Assembly: GCF_004920405.1 (NCBI RefSeq)
Contig: NZ_RFLV01000001.1
Span: forward strand, 992,001 to 1,056,000
Reading direction: 5' to 3'
Source of the DNA: Pseudomonas leptonychotis
Lineage (GTDB): Bacteria > Pseudomonadota > Gammaproteobacteria > Pseudomonadales > Pseudomonadaceae
DNA: 64,000 nt
Made by a program: the position numbers and the translations under genes. Under the pieces are notes generated by a model. That model was not told the origin of the DNA. It did not search any database and saw only the letters and a program-made list of their open reading frames with translations. Positions 21,464 to 30,349 of this stretch are shown one piece after another; the stretch's first letter is position 1, and every line of letters starts with the position of its first letter.

Positions 21464-22978
21464 ATGCCAAAGCCCATTCACTATCCGCGCACCCTGACCG
21501 ACTGGCTCAAGCAGCTGGACAGCCAGCTATTGCCTGCCTCCAGTGACAGCCAACAAAAACTGCGGCACGCCTTGGCGGACAGCAATCGCTCGATGCGCGA
21601 ACTGGCAGATTTGATGCAGGGCTGCCCAGCATTGGCGCTCAGCGTGCTGCGCGAGGCCAATCGCACAAGCAGCGGGCTCAACGAGCAAACTGAAAGCCTC
21701 GAGGCTGCCATCAGTCGCCTCGGCATCAAACGCACCGAAGAGCTGCTCAACCGCCTGCCGGCGATGCCCGAGCTGGAACTGCCCAGAGCGCTCCGGCAAA
21801 TCCAGTTAATCAGCCAGCATGCCAGCCAGCAGGCCAATGGTTTGTTTGCCGGGCGGCTGGCACGACTGTGGCAGGAAGTGCATTGGGGCAGCCTGCTGTT
21901 TCTGGCGCCGATCTGGACGCTGCTCGCCGCCCACCCGGAACTGTTTGAAGTCTGGGAGCAGCGGGTACTGGTCAAGGGCGAAGCCGCTACCAAGGTCGAA
22001 CAGGAACTGCTGGGGGTACCGCTGCTGAAACTGTGCCTGGCGCTGAGCGAGCAATGGCACTTGCCCGAATGGGTTACTCAGGGCTACAGATTGCTGGTCA
22101 GCGACCGCCGCCTGCTGGTCAAGGCGCTGCATATCGCACGTGACAATGAACATCCACTGCACCAGCAACAAATCCTTGATGCCGACAGCAACCTGCGCCG
22201 CTGGCTAACTCAACCAGCCAACAGCATTCTGCTGGCCAACGGCCTAGCGATTTCAGCGCACTATGCGTGGAACAGCCCACACAGCCTGCGCTGGCAACGT
22301 CTGGCAGGCTTATTCCTGCAACTGCCGCTCGATAACGTGCAGCAGTTGCTGCACCAGAACGCAGTAAGCAGCGTCCGCCAACTGCCCACCACAGACCTCT
22401 GGCACCCAGCCAAAGCCCTGCTGTGGCCATGGCAGGCCCGGCACCTGCAAGCCACTATTGAGCCCCCAAAAGCCGCCGTCGTGAGCGAATGGCGACAACA
22501 ATGCGGGCAACTACTCGCACAACCCAGCGCATTTACCAACGTGTTGCAACTCACCGCCTGCGCCAATCAGGCACTGCAGGCCGGCGGCATGCAGCGCGTG
22601 CTGATCCTACTGGCAGATCGCAACCACACCCGCCTGATTGCCCAGCAACAAAGCGGCCTGGACAAAGCGGCGGCCAGCCTCAGCCTTGACCCACAACACA
22701 GCCAAGTGCTGCGCCGCCTGCTCAGCGCACCTGCACAGCTAAAACTAAGCCCGGCCAATATGGCGCAGTTCTCGGCAATGCTGCCCGGCGCCCTGAAAAG
22801 CCTGTTCCCCAGCGAGCACCTGCTAATCCGCTCAATCGCCAGCAACAACCGCGTGGTCATGCTGGTGTTCGCCGACCAAAACGGTCAGGCGTTAAGCGAT
22901 GCCAGCGTGCAAGGCTTTGGCAAAACCGTGCAATGCATTGAGCGAGCCCTGGCCAGCTTTGCCAACCGCGGGCGCTAG
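21464..22978 (+). CDS. HDOD domain protein
   Basis: A 504-aa cytoplasmic protein. The N-terminal part (about 20-215) resembles an HDOD domain, the HD-related signalling output domain (SMRELADLMQGCPALALSVL, SLEAAISRLGIKRTEELL). It lacks the HD metal-binding residues, as usual for HDOD. The C-terminal ~300 residues have no clear family match by eye. A homologous gene lies divergent from motA in P. aeruginosa, next to rhdA. The role is unknown; a signalling function is inferred from the domain only. Confidence 0.75.
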   Translation: MPKPIHYPRTLTDWLKQLDSQLLPASSDSQQKLRHALADSNRSMRELADLMQGCPALALSVLREANRTSSGLNEQTESLEAAISRLGIKRTEELLNRLPAMPELELPRALRQIQLISQHASQQANGLFAGRLARLWQEVHWGSLLFLAPIWTLLAAHPELFEVWEQRVLVKGEAATKVEQELLGVPLLKLCLALSEQWHLPEWVTQGYRLLVSDRRLLVKALHIARDNEHPLHQQQILDADSNLRRWLTQPANSILLANGLAISAHYAWNSPHSLRWQRLAGLFLQLPLDNVQQLLHQNAVSSVRQLPTTDLWHPAKALLWPWQARHLQATIEPPKAAVVSEWRQQCGQLLAQPSAFTNVLQLTACANQALQAGGMQRVLILLADRNHTRLIAQQQSGLDKAAASLSLDPQHSQVLRRLLSAPAQLKLSPANMAQFSAMLPGALKSLFPSEHLLIRSIASNNRVVMLVFADQNGQALSDASVQGFGKTVQCIERALASFANRGR

Positions 22979-23023
22979 GCTTTCCGCTACAATCCGTCCC
23001 TTTCCTGTCAAAAGAGGCCCGGC

Positions 23024-23839
23024 ATGACCGCCTTCGCTGAGTTGCCCTTGCTGATTGAACCCGCCCAACTGGCCAGCCGCTTGAATGTTCCCGAGCTGAT
23101 CCTGATTGACCTGACTAGTAGCGCCCGCTACGCCGCCGGCCACATCCCTGGCGCGTATTTTGTCGACCCCAAACGCACTCAGTTAGGGCAGCCGCCAGCA
23201 CCTGGCCTGCTACCAGAGCATGCACAGCTTGAACAATTGTTCGGCGAGCTCGGGCATAACCCTGAAGCAGTTTATGTGGTGTATGACGATGAAGGGGGCG
23301 GCTGGGCTGGGCGTTTTATCTGGCTGCTGGATGTGATCGGCCACTCACGCTATCACTATCTAAACGGAGGCCTACCGGCCTGGCTGGCAGAGGAGCGCGG
23401 CCTCAGCACAACAGTTCCCGTCGCACACACAGAGACCGCCACCTTAATCTTGCAGTCGGCACCAACAGCCACCCGTGAATACCTGCAAAGCCGTCTCGGC
23501 GCTGCCGACCTGGCAATCTGGGACGCGCGCGCGCCCAGCGAATACAACGGTGAGAAAGCCTTGGCGCAGAAGGCCGGACATATCCCTGGCGCCATCAATT
23601 TCGAATGGACCGCCGGTATGGACCCATCACGCGCGTTGCGTATTCGCGATGACCTCCAAACACAGCTCAATGACCTCGGCATCACTGCCGACAAAGAAAT
23701 CATCACCCACTGCCAAACCCACCACCGCTCCGGCTTCACTTACCTGGCCGCCAAAGTCCTCGGCTATCCACGGGTAAAAGCCTACGCCGGCTCCTGGGGC
23801 GAGTGGGGCAACCACCCAGACACCCCGGTCGAGCGCTGA
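23024..23839 (+). CDS. rhdA: Thiosulfate sulfurtransferase (rhodanese)
   Basis: Two-domain rhodanese of 271 aa that transfers sulfane sulfur, for example from thiosulfate to cyanide or other acceptors. The N-terminal inactive domain spans about 1-125. The C-terminal domain carries the active-site loop HCQTHHRSG with the catalytic Cys230, the same loop and position known from Azotobacter vinelandii RhdA. The C-terminus YAGSWGEWGNHPDTPVE is typical. The gene is 38 bases upstream of psd on the same strand and probably shares its transcript. Confidence 0.96.
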   Translation: MTAFAELPLLIEPAQLASRLNVPELILIDLTSSARYAAGHIPGAYFVDPKRTQLGQPPAPGLLPEHAQLEQLFGELGHNPEAVYVVYDDEGGGWAGRFIWLLDVIGHSRYHYLNGGLPAWLAEERGLSTTVPVAHTETATLILQSAPTATREYLQSRLGAADLAIWDARAPSEYNGEKALAQKAGHIPGAINFEWTAGMDPSRALRIRDDLQTQLNDLGITADKEIITHCQTHHRSGFTYLAAKVLGYPRVKAYAGSWGEWGNHPDTPVER

Positions 23840-23877
23840 GCATCCGCCTGATCGCCTGCCACTGTTAAGGAACGTAC

Positions 23878-24738
23878 ATGAAAGATCGCCTGTTTATCCT
23901 CAGCCAGTACCTACTACCGCATCACCTGCTCTCGCGCCTGATCGGCTGCGCCGCCGAATGCCGCGTGGGCTGGTTCAAAAACCGCCTGATTGGTTGGTTT
24001 GCTCAGCAGTACCAGGTCAACATGAGCGAAGCCCAGGTCGAAGACCTGACGGCATTCGCCCACTTCAATGACTTCTTCACCCGAGCTTTGAAAGACGGTG
24101 CACGTCCGCTCGACACCGCGTCCGGTGCCGTACTTTCACCTGCCGACGGCGCTGTCAGCCAACTTGGAAAAATCGAGCAAGGCCGGGTTTTCCAAGCCAA
24201 AGGCCACAGCTTCAGCGTGATCGAACTACTGGGCGGCGATAGCCAGCGCGCAGCGCCATTTATGGGTGGGGACTTCGCCACCGTCTACCTCTCGCCTAAA
24301 GACTATCACCGCGTGCATATGCCCCTGACTGGCACGCTGAAAGAAATGGTGTATGTGCCTGGCCGATTGTTCTCGGTTAACCAGACCACTGCGGAGAATG
24401 TGCCTGAGCTGTTTGCTCGCAACGAGCGTGTGGTCTGCCTGTTTGATACCGAACGCGGCCCAATGGCTGTAGTGCTGGTCGGCGCGATGATCGTGGCATC
24501 GATTGAGACTGTATGGGCGGGCCTGATCACCCCTCCCAAGCGCGCCTTAAAAACATTCCGTTACGACGAAACGGCGCGTGCACCAATCGTGCTGGAGAAA
24601 GGCGCAGAACTCGGACGCTTCAAGCTGGGCTCCACAGCTGTCGTGTTATTTGGCCCAGAGCAGGTCCAGTGGGCCGAAGAGTTGGCCGCCAATAGCCCGG
24701 TAAAAATGGGCCAGCGTCTCGGCTTACCACGCAGCTAG
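23878..24738 (+). CDS. psd: Phosphatidylserine decarboxylase
   Basis: Inner-membrane enzyme that converts phosphatidylserine to phosphatidylethanolamine; 286 aa. The proenzyme self-cleaves at the LGST motif ([11 protein letters not shown]) between Gly251 and Ser252 to form the pyruvoyl prosthetic group. Other conserved parts are the [14 protein letters not shown] segment, the [11 protein letters not shown] loop and [11 protein letters not shown]. The start ATG 23878 follows AAGGAACGTAC. The gene lies downstream of rhdA, as in P. aeruginosa. Confidence 0.97.
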   Translation: MKDRLFILSQYLLPHHLLSRLIGCAAECRVGWFKNRLIGWFAQQYQVNMSEAQVEDLTAFAHFNDFFTRALKDGARPLDTASGAVLSPADGAVSQLGKIEQGRVFQAKGHSFSVIELLGGDSQRAAPFMGGDFATVYLSPKDYHRVHMPLTGTLKEMVYVPGRLFSVNQTTAENVPELFARNERVVCLFDTERGPMAVVLVGAMIVASIETVWAGLITPPKRALKTFRYDETARAPIVLEKGAELGRFKLGSTAVVLFGPEQVQWAEELAANSPVKMGQRLGLPRS

Positions 24739-24749
24739 CGATTCCACTT

Positions 24750-24779
24750 CGGTGCTGTCAACCCATATGGGCAGCACCG
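24750..24779 (+). other. Perfect hairpin after psd
   Basis: The 8-bp perfect stem CGGTGCTG/CAGCACCG encloses a loop that itself contains the palindrome CCCATATGGG. It lies 12 bases past the psd stop. No T-run follows, so it is not a canonical intrinsic terminator; it could stabilise the 3' end of the psd mRNA. The rest of the 231-base gap to the next gene shows nothing else I can assign. Confidence 0.45.
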
Positions 24780-24969
24780 AGGGCACAGGCCAGAGTGAAC
24801 CTCTGAACATGAAAACCAGTCACAACAATGACTTCCAGATGTTTGTGTGCCGCACCGGCTTGGCAATACGCCCAAGGACATGGCTGCGGGCCACGCGAGA
24901 TGCTGCTAGAGTCGAAACATAATTCTTAGACTCACCTGCCCTGCCTGTGCGCTGGAGTATCCGATTTAG

Positions 24970-26775
24970 ATGGATAAACAGAATTCTCACTTGCTACTGC
25001 GCGTTACCACGCCGGATAAGCAAAGCTTGTCATTCTGCGAAGCCAGCCCTCGTGATCTGAAAAAATGGGTCGATGGCCTGCCCAAAGCCAATATTGGTGA
25101 AACTGCACGCCAGCTGTACCAGGCACTTGTCGAACTCAATCAGCTACTAACGCCCTCGGAAAACCGCCTGCAATTGCTGGAAATCCTTCGGCCGGAAGTC
25201 TATTTCGTTTGCAAACAGCTGGAGAAACACTTCCTCAGCCAGGCCATCGTTCTCGATGAGCGTCCGCGCAAGGTCGCGAACCTTTGCCAGGCCCTGCAAA
25301 ACCACATGGCCATTGGTTACAAGCTGATCGTCGCACGCCTGGCCGCCCAACCTGGCCGCGAACGCCACCAGCTGCTTGCAGTCGCCCTGCAGCGGGCCAC
25401 CCACAGCCTGTGCGGCCCGCTAATCCGTGCCAGCCAACTTTATTGCCCGGTACCTGAAGGGCTGTGGATCGAATTGCACCAGCTGTACCAGATTGCCCTG
25501 GCGCGCGACCTGCAAAAGACCATTATTCGTGATAGCCAGGCCTCACACACCCAAGGCTTGAGCACCGAACAAAGCTACCTAGTCGCCCTACTGCTTGGTT
25601 GCGCGCGCTGCAACCAAATGCGCCAGAGCGCAATTGCACGCCTGGCCGAAGTGCTTGAGCCTTGGAGTGCACTTGCCACCTTGCAGGCAGGTAACGACCC
25701 CACAAGCTTGTTCGCAGTTGCTCCGCAACTCGACGGCCCGCCCCGCTATATTTCGCTGTTCCAGCCCAATCAACTGCACAGTGCAGTGGGCATCGATCCC
25801 AGCCAGCTCGTGGACGCCATCAAAGAACACCTGCTACTCCCGGCCGAGGGCGCTGCACCATCGCGCCTGATTGTCCCCGAAGGTTTCAGCCATGACATGC
25901 TTCAACACCTGGCCGCCGCCTGGGGTGATATCGCTGAACGCACCTTCCAGCGCAGCCAAGGCCAAGGGACCCTGACCCTGTGCATCGGCATGAGCGCGCT
26001 GCATTTCTACCTGGCGGGCAAGCGCGCATTCAACGACGTGCTGCAAGTACCCGTGACGACCAACGCAGCCGTGTTCAAGGCCGACACAGGGGCGCCTGAT
26101 GTCTGGTCAAACGCTTTCGATGCACAAAAGAGTAACCACTGGGAAAACGGTCTACCTTTCGAAGAAATCCAGTACAACAAGCCTGAAAGAAGCGGCGCGA
26201 ATACCGACAGCAACAGCCCTGAAAGCTACCCGACCTTCGACGTGACAATCGTCAACATCAGCCCCGGTGGTTATTGCCTGTCGTGGCCCAAGGATGTCCC
26301 CAGCCAACTCCAAGCCGGCGAACTGCTCGGCATACAAGGTTTGCCTCAGCAAGGCTGGAGCATTGCCGTGGTGCGCTGGATTCGCCAAGTGCGTGGTGGT
26401 GGCACGCAAATGGGCATTGAGCTGATTGCCCCGCATGCGCAGGCCTGCGGTTTGCAGTTAGTACGTAAGGCCGAGCAAAACAGCCAGTATCTGCGCGCCC
26501 TTCTACTGCCAGAAATAAGCGCCATTTCACGACCCGCCAGCCTGATTACGGCCCGCCTACCCTTCCAGGAAGGCAACAAGGTCAGCATTAATCTCAATGG
26601 CAGCGAGCACCGTGCAGTGCTCAGCCGCCGACAAACCAGCACCGGCAGTTTCAACCAGTTTGAGTACCGTGGCGTCGAGCAAATCAGCAGTGAGCAAGGG
26701 AAGCCTGTCACAGCACCGAAAAGCCGGATGCCAGGCGGGGAGGAAGACTTTGACTCACTCTGGAAGTCGCTGTAG
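24970..26775 (+). CDS. PilZ-like domain protein
   Basis: A 601-aa cytoplasmic protein. Residues 1-400 are a long helical region of unknown function. Near the C-terminus (about 420-505) the segment around N429-x-S431-x-x-G434 (VNISPGGYCLSW) and the following strands (ELLGIQ, IAVVRWIRQ, GGGTQMGIELI) resemble a PilZ domain, which binds c-di-GMP. The upstream RxxxR motif of PilZ is not visible, so nucleotide binding is uncertain. The gene lies directly upstream of fimX, suggesting a shared role in c-di-GMP or surface-motility signalling. Confidence 0.7.
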   Translation: MDKQNSHLLLRVTTPDKQSLSFCEASPRDLKKWVDGLPKANIGETARQLYQALVELNQLLTPSENRLQLLEILRPEVYFVCKQLEKHFLSQAIVLDERPRKVANLCQALQNHMAIGYKLIVARLAAQPGRERHQLLAVALQRATHSLCGPLIRASQLYCPVPEGLWIELHQLYQIALARDLQKTIIRDSQASHTQGLSTEQSYLVALLLGCARCNQMRQSAIARLAEVLEPWSALATLQAGNDPTSLFAVAPQLDGPPRYISLFQPNQLHSAVGIDPSQLVDAIKEHLLLPAEGAAPSRLIVPEGFSHDMLQHLAAAWGDIAERTFQRSQGQGTLTLCIGMSALHFYLAGKRAFNDVLQVPVTTNAAVFKADTGAPDVWSNAFDAQKSNHWENGLPFEEIQYNKPERSGANTDSNSPESYPTFDVTIVNISPGGYCLSWPKDVPSQLQAGELLGIQGLPQQGWSIAVVRWIRQVRGGGTQMGIELIAPHAQACGLQLVRKAEQNSQYLRALLLPEISAISRPASLITARLPFQEGNKVSINLNGSEHRAVLSRRQTSTGSFNQFEYRGVEQISSEQGKPVTAPKSRMPGGEEDFDSLWKSL

Positions 26776-26839
26776 ATTGCCGACGCACTCCCTTTTGTCG
26801 CCTTTTCGCGCCCGTTCGGCGCAGATTTGATACCACACC

Positions 26840-28909
26840 ATGGCCATAGAAAAAAAAACCATTCGGCTACTGATACTCGAAGACTCGCAGAACGAGGCCG
26901 AGCGTCTGGTCAGCCTGTTCCGTAATGCAGGGCGGGCAACCCGCGTGCATCGCCTGAGCTCCAGCGACGACCTCAACGAGGCCCTGCAGCAAAGCTGGGA
27001 CCTGCTGATTTGCGCACCAAGCAGCGAACAACTGTCGCCGAGTGAAGCCATTGGTGCGATTCGCCGTCAGGCCAAGGATATTCCGGTCATTCAGCTGCTC
27101 GCCGACAACGATTCCGACAGCATCACCGAAGCCTTGATGCTCGGTGCCCAGGACGCGTTACCGCAAGGTGAAGACGAGCGCCTGGTACTGGTAGCTAAGC
27201 GCGAGCTGGCGAATCTGGAAGAGCGCCGCGCACGCCGCGCCTCTGAAGTGGCGCTGCGCGAAGCAGAAAAGCGCTGCCAGCTGCTGCTCGACAGTTCCGT
27301 CGATGCCATCACCTATGTGCATGACGGCATGCACATCTATGCCAACCGCGCTTACCTTGAGCTGTTCGCCTACGAAGACGCGGACGAGCTCGAAGGCATA
27401 CCGATGATCGACCTGATCGGCAGCAGCGACCAGGCCGGCTTTAAAGACTTCTTGAAGAGCTATCACAGCGCCGAAGGCCATGCCGAGCTCAATTGCAACG
27501 GACTAAAAGCCAACGGCCAAAGCTTCCCGGCGCAAATGAGCTTCTCACCGGCCACCTACGATGGTGAGCCCTGCATCCAAGTGGTGATTCGCGCCGAAAC
27601 CGGCAACGCCGAACTGGAAGAAAAACTGCGCGAAATCAGCAGCCAGGATCTGGTCACCGGCCTGTTCAATCGCACCCACTTCCTCGGACTGATGGACAGC
27701 GCGGCTGAGCGTGCGGTGAATGCCGGTCAGCCCTCCACGCTGGCCTACATCCGAGTTGATAGTTACGCCACCCTGCTCGCCGACATTGGCCTGGCAGGCA
27801 TCGATATTCTGCTCACCGACCTGGCCAATCTATTACGGGCCTACTTCAGCACCGACGCTCAGCTGGCGCGCTTTGGGGATGACGTATTTGCCGTACTGCA
27901 ACCCGGAGTCAGCCCGGAAAGCACCCGTGAGAACCTGAGTGATCTGCTGAAAAAGGTCGAGAGCCACCTGTTCGACGTCAGCGGCCGTACCGTGCAAAGC
28001 ACCCTATCGATAGGGGTCGCCGGGCTCAACGAAAGAACCACCAAGGCTCAGGACGTGGTCGACCGCGCCCACCGCTGCGCCGATGAGCTGAGCGATGGCA
28101 ACGCCATCAAACTGTTCAACCCGGCCGACGAGCTGGCAGCAGCCGCGAGTCGCGGCAATATTGTCGCGATGGTGCAACAGGCATTGGAGAAAAACAGTTT
28201 CAGCCTGTTGTTCCAGCCGATCATCAGCTTGCGCGGCGACAGCTTTGAACACTATGAAGCGCTGTTGCGCCTGATCGGCCCTCAGGGTGAAGAAATTCCA
28301 CCCGTAGAATTGTTCAGTGCCGCTAAAGACGCGGGGCTTGCTGAAAAAATTGATCGCTGGGTAATTCTCAACTCCATCAAACTGCTCGCGGACCACCGCA
28401 GCAAAGGTCACAACACGCGCCTGTTCGTCCACCTATCGAGCGCCAGCGTGCAGGACCAGACCCTTCTACCGTGGCTGAGCGTGGCCCTAAAAGCCGCACG
28501 CCTGCCGTCGGACTCGCTGGTGTTCCAGCTCAATGAGCCGGATGCAATTGCCTACCTGAAACAGGCCAAAACCATTACCCAAGGCCTCAATCAGCTGCAT
28601 TGCAAAACAGCACTGACCCAGTTCGGCTGCTCGCTCAATCCTTTCAATACGCTCAAACACTTGCATATCGACTTTGTCAAAGTCGACAGCTCGTTCTCCC
28701 AAGACTTGAGCAGCGCTGAAAATCAGGAAGCACTGAAAACCATGCTGGCCAGCCTGCACTCCCAGGCGAAGCTGACCATCGTGCCATTCGTCGAGAGTGC
28801 CAGCGTGCTAGCCACACTGTGGCAGGCCGGAGTCAACTATATCCAGGGCCACTATCTGCAGGGCCCGAGCCAATCGATGGACTACGACTTCTCGGCTGAA
28901 GACGAGTAA
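26840..28909 (+). CDS. fimX: FimX-like c-di-GMP signalling protein
   Basis: A 689-aa protein with REC-like (about 8-125), PAS (145-245), GGDEF-like (270-430) and EAL (445-685) domains, the architecture of FimX, which controls type IV pilus assembly at the pole. The GGDEF site is degenerate: F345-GDDVF in place of GGDEF. The EAL signature residues are present as E473-A474-L475, but the DDFG loop is replaced by TQFG. The protein therefore probably binds c-di-GMP without cleaving it. The REC domain has Glu-Asp at its N-terminus (ILEDSQNEA), but I see no clear phospho-acceptor Asp at the usual site. Synteny with PA4959 supports the name. Confidence 0.9.
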   Translation: MAIEKKTIRLLILEDSQNEAERLVSLFRNAGRATRVHRLSSSDDLNEALQQSWDLLICAPSSEQLSPSEAIGAIRRQAKDIPVIQLLADNDSDSITEALMLGAQDALPQGEDERLVLVAKRELANLEERRARRASEVALREAEKRCQLLLDSSVDAITYVHDGMHIYANRAYLELFAYEDADELEGIPMIDLIGSSDQAGFKDFLKSYHSAEGHAELNCNGLKANGQSFPAQMSFSPATYDGEPCIQVVIRAETGNAELEEKLREISSQDLVTGLFNRTHFLGLMDSAAERAVNAGQPSTLAYIRVDSYATLLADIGLAGIDILLTDLANLLRAYFSTDAQLARFGDDVFAVLQPGVSPESTRENLSDLLKKVESHLFDVSGRTVQSTLSIGVAGLNERTTKAQDVVDRAHRCADELSDGNAIKLFNPADELAAAASRGNIVAMVQQALEKNSFSLLFQPIISLRGDSFEHYEALLRLIGPQGEEIPPVELFSAAKDAGLAEKIDRWVILNSIKLLADHRSKGHNTRLFVHLSSASVQDQTLLPWLSVALKAARLPSDSLVFQLNEPDAIAYLKQAKTITQGLNQLHCKTALTQFGCSLNPFNTLKHLHIDFVKVDSSFSQDLSSAENQEALKTMLASLHSQAKLTIVPFVESASVLATLWQAGVNYIQGHYLQGPSQSMDYDFSAEDE

Positions 28910-28922
28910 TCCCGCTGCAATG

Positions 28923-28947
28923 AAAAAGCCGCCCGAGGGCGGCTTTT
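28923..28947. terminator. Bidirectional terminator between fimX and serB
   Basis: The stem GCCGCC/GGCGGC with a four-base loop is flanked by five A on the left and four T on the right. It lies between the convergent ends of fimX and serB. Confidence 0.9.
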
Positions 28948-28960
28948 GTTTGCCCGTTAT

Positions 28961-30175
28961 CTACTCCAGGCCGTCGCGGTCGCGAAAACCGAGTAGATAG
29001 AGGATGCCATCCAGCCCCAGGGTCGAAATCGCCTGCTTGGCTGACTGCTTCACCAGTGGCTTGGCGCGAAACGCCACACCCAGCCCGGCAATCGCCAGCA
29101 TCGGCAGGTCATTGGCGCCATCGCCCACGGCAATCGTCTGCTCTAGACGCAAACCCTCCTTGGCCGCCAGCTGACGCAGCAGATCGGCTTTACGTTGCGC
29201 ATCGACGATCGGTTCGACCGCTACACCGGTGACCAAGCCATCGACGATTTGCAACTCGTTGGCGAACACATAGTCGATACCCAGCTTGGCCTGCAACTGC
29301 TTGGCAAAATAGGTGAAGCCGCCAGATAGAATCGCTGTTTTGTAACCCAGCCTACGCAGTTCGCTGAATAGCGTCTCCGCCCCCTCGGTCAGGCGCAGAG
29401 AGGCGCCGATGTCGGCCAGCACCGTTTCCGGCAAGCCTTTTAGCAGCGCCAAGCGCTCGCGAAAGCTGGCGGCAAAGTCCAATTCACCACGCATCGCGCG
29501 CTCGGTAATCTCGGATACCTGCTCACCGACGCCGGCTGCCTTGGCCAACTCATCGATGACCTCGGCTTCGATCAGCGTCGAGTCCATGTCGAACACCGCT
29601 AGGCGGCGATTACGCCGATACAGCGAGTCCTGCTGGAAGGCGATATCGACGTTCAACTCCTGCGCCACACTCAGAAACTCGGCGCGCAATGCCGCTGGAT
29701 CAGCCGGCTCGCCGCGCACTGAAAATTCGATGCAGCCTTTGCCTTGCTCGGCGGGCATATCCAGCGGCATGCGCCCGGAGAGGCGATCGATGTGGTCGAT
29801 ATTCAGGTCGTAGCGGGCGGTAATCGCACTCACGCGCTGCAGCTGCTCGGCGGTGACCTTGCGCGTCAGCAGAGTCACGATGTGCCGGGCCTTGCCCTGA
29901 CCGCTGACCCACTGCTGATAATCGGCCTCCGACACCGGAGTAAAACGCACCTGCTGGTCGAGCTTGTAGGCGGTAAACAGGATGTCCTTGAGCACCGACG
30001 AGGCGCGCTCGGTATCCGGAATCTCGACCAGAATGCCGAACGACAGGGTGTCATGGATCACCGCCTGGCCAATATCGAGGATATTCACCCCGCCCTGGGC
30101 CAGGACGCCGGTGATGGCAGCAGTCAAACCAGGGCGATCTTCGCCAGTGATATTGATCAGGACGATTTCGCGCAA
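28961..30175 (-). CDS. serB: Phosphoserine phosphatase
   Basis: HAD-family phosphatase for the last step of serine synthesis; 404 aa. Two N-terminal ACT-like domains (about 1-170; VLINITGEDRPGLTAAITGV) precede the catalytic domain. That domain has motif I FDMDSTLIEAEVIDE with the nucleophile Asp, motif II ILSGGFTYFAKQL, and motif III/IV GDGANDLPML. The likely start is TTG 30173-30175, giving MREIVLINITGE as in homologues, with GGAG eight bases upstream. The longer in-frame start at 30226 lacks support. It is divergent from the YtjB-like gene, as in E. coli. Confidence 0.96.
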   Translation of the reverse strand: MREIVLINITGEDRPGLTAAITGVLAQGGVNILDIGQAVIHDTLSFGILVEIPDTERASSVLKDILFTAYKLDQQVRFTPVSEADYQQWVSGQGKARHIVTLLTRKVTAEQLQRVSAITARYDLNIDHIDRLSGRMPLDMPAEQGKGCIEFSVRGEPADPAALRAEFLSVAQELNVDIAFQQDSLYRRNRRLAVFDMDSTLIEAEVIDELAKAAGVGEQVSEITERAMRGELDFAASFRERLALLKGLPETVLADIGASLRLTEGAETLFSELRRLGYKTAILSGGFTYFAKQLQAKLGIDYVFANELQIVDGLVTGVAVEPIVDAQRKADLLRQLAAKEGLRLEQTIAVGDGANDLPMLAIAGLGVAFRAKPLVKQSAKQAISTLGLDGILYLLGFRDRDGLE

Positions 30176-30287
30176 GGCTCGGTCTCCGGGGCAGTGTCGG
30201 GGCCAGCGACCTGTTGAATAGATCACAGGCCGTAAGAAAGGCGCACATTCTACCCATTTTCACGGGTAAACAGCCACGCACGGCGCT

Positions 30288-30315
30288 TTGCCCACTGTCG
30301 GGGCGCCGTTATACT
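30288..30315 (+). promoter_or_regulatory. Putative sigma-70 promoter of the YtjB-like gene
   Basis: TTGCCC at 30288-30293 and TATACT at 30310-30315 are spaced 16 bases apart, 35 bases ahead of the GTG start at 30350. The boxes are seen; use as a promoter is inferred. Confidence 0.55.
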
Positions 30316-30349
30316 GCGCGCCACCTACAGTCAACATGAGCCGAGCTCT

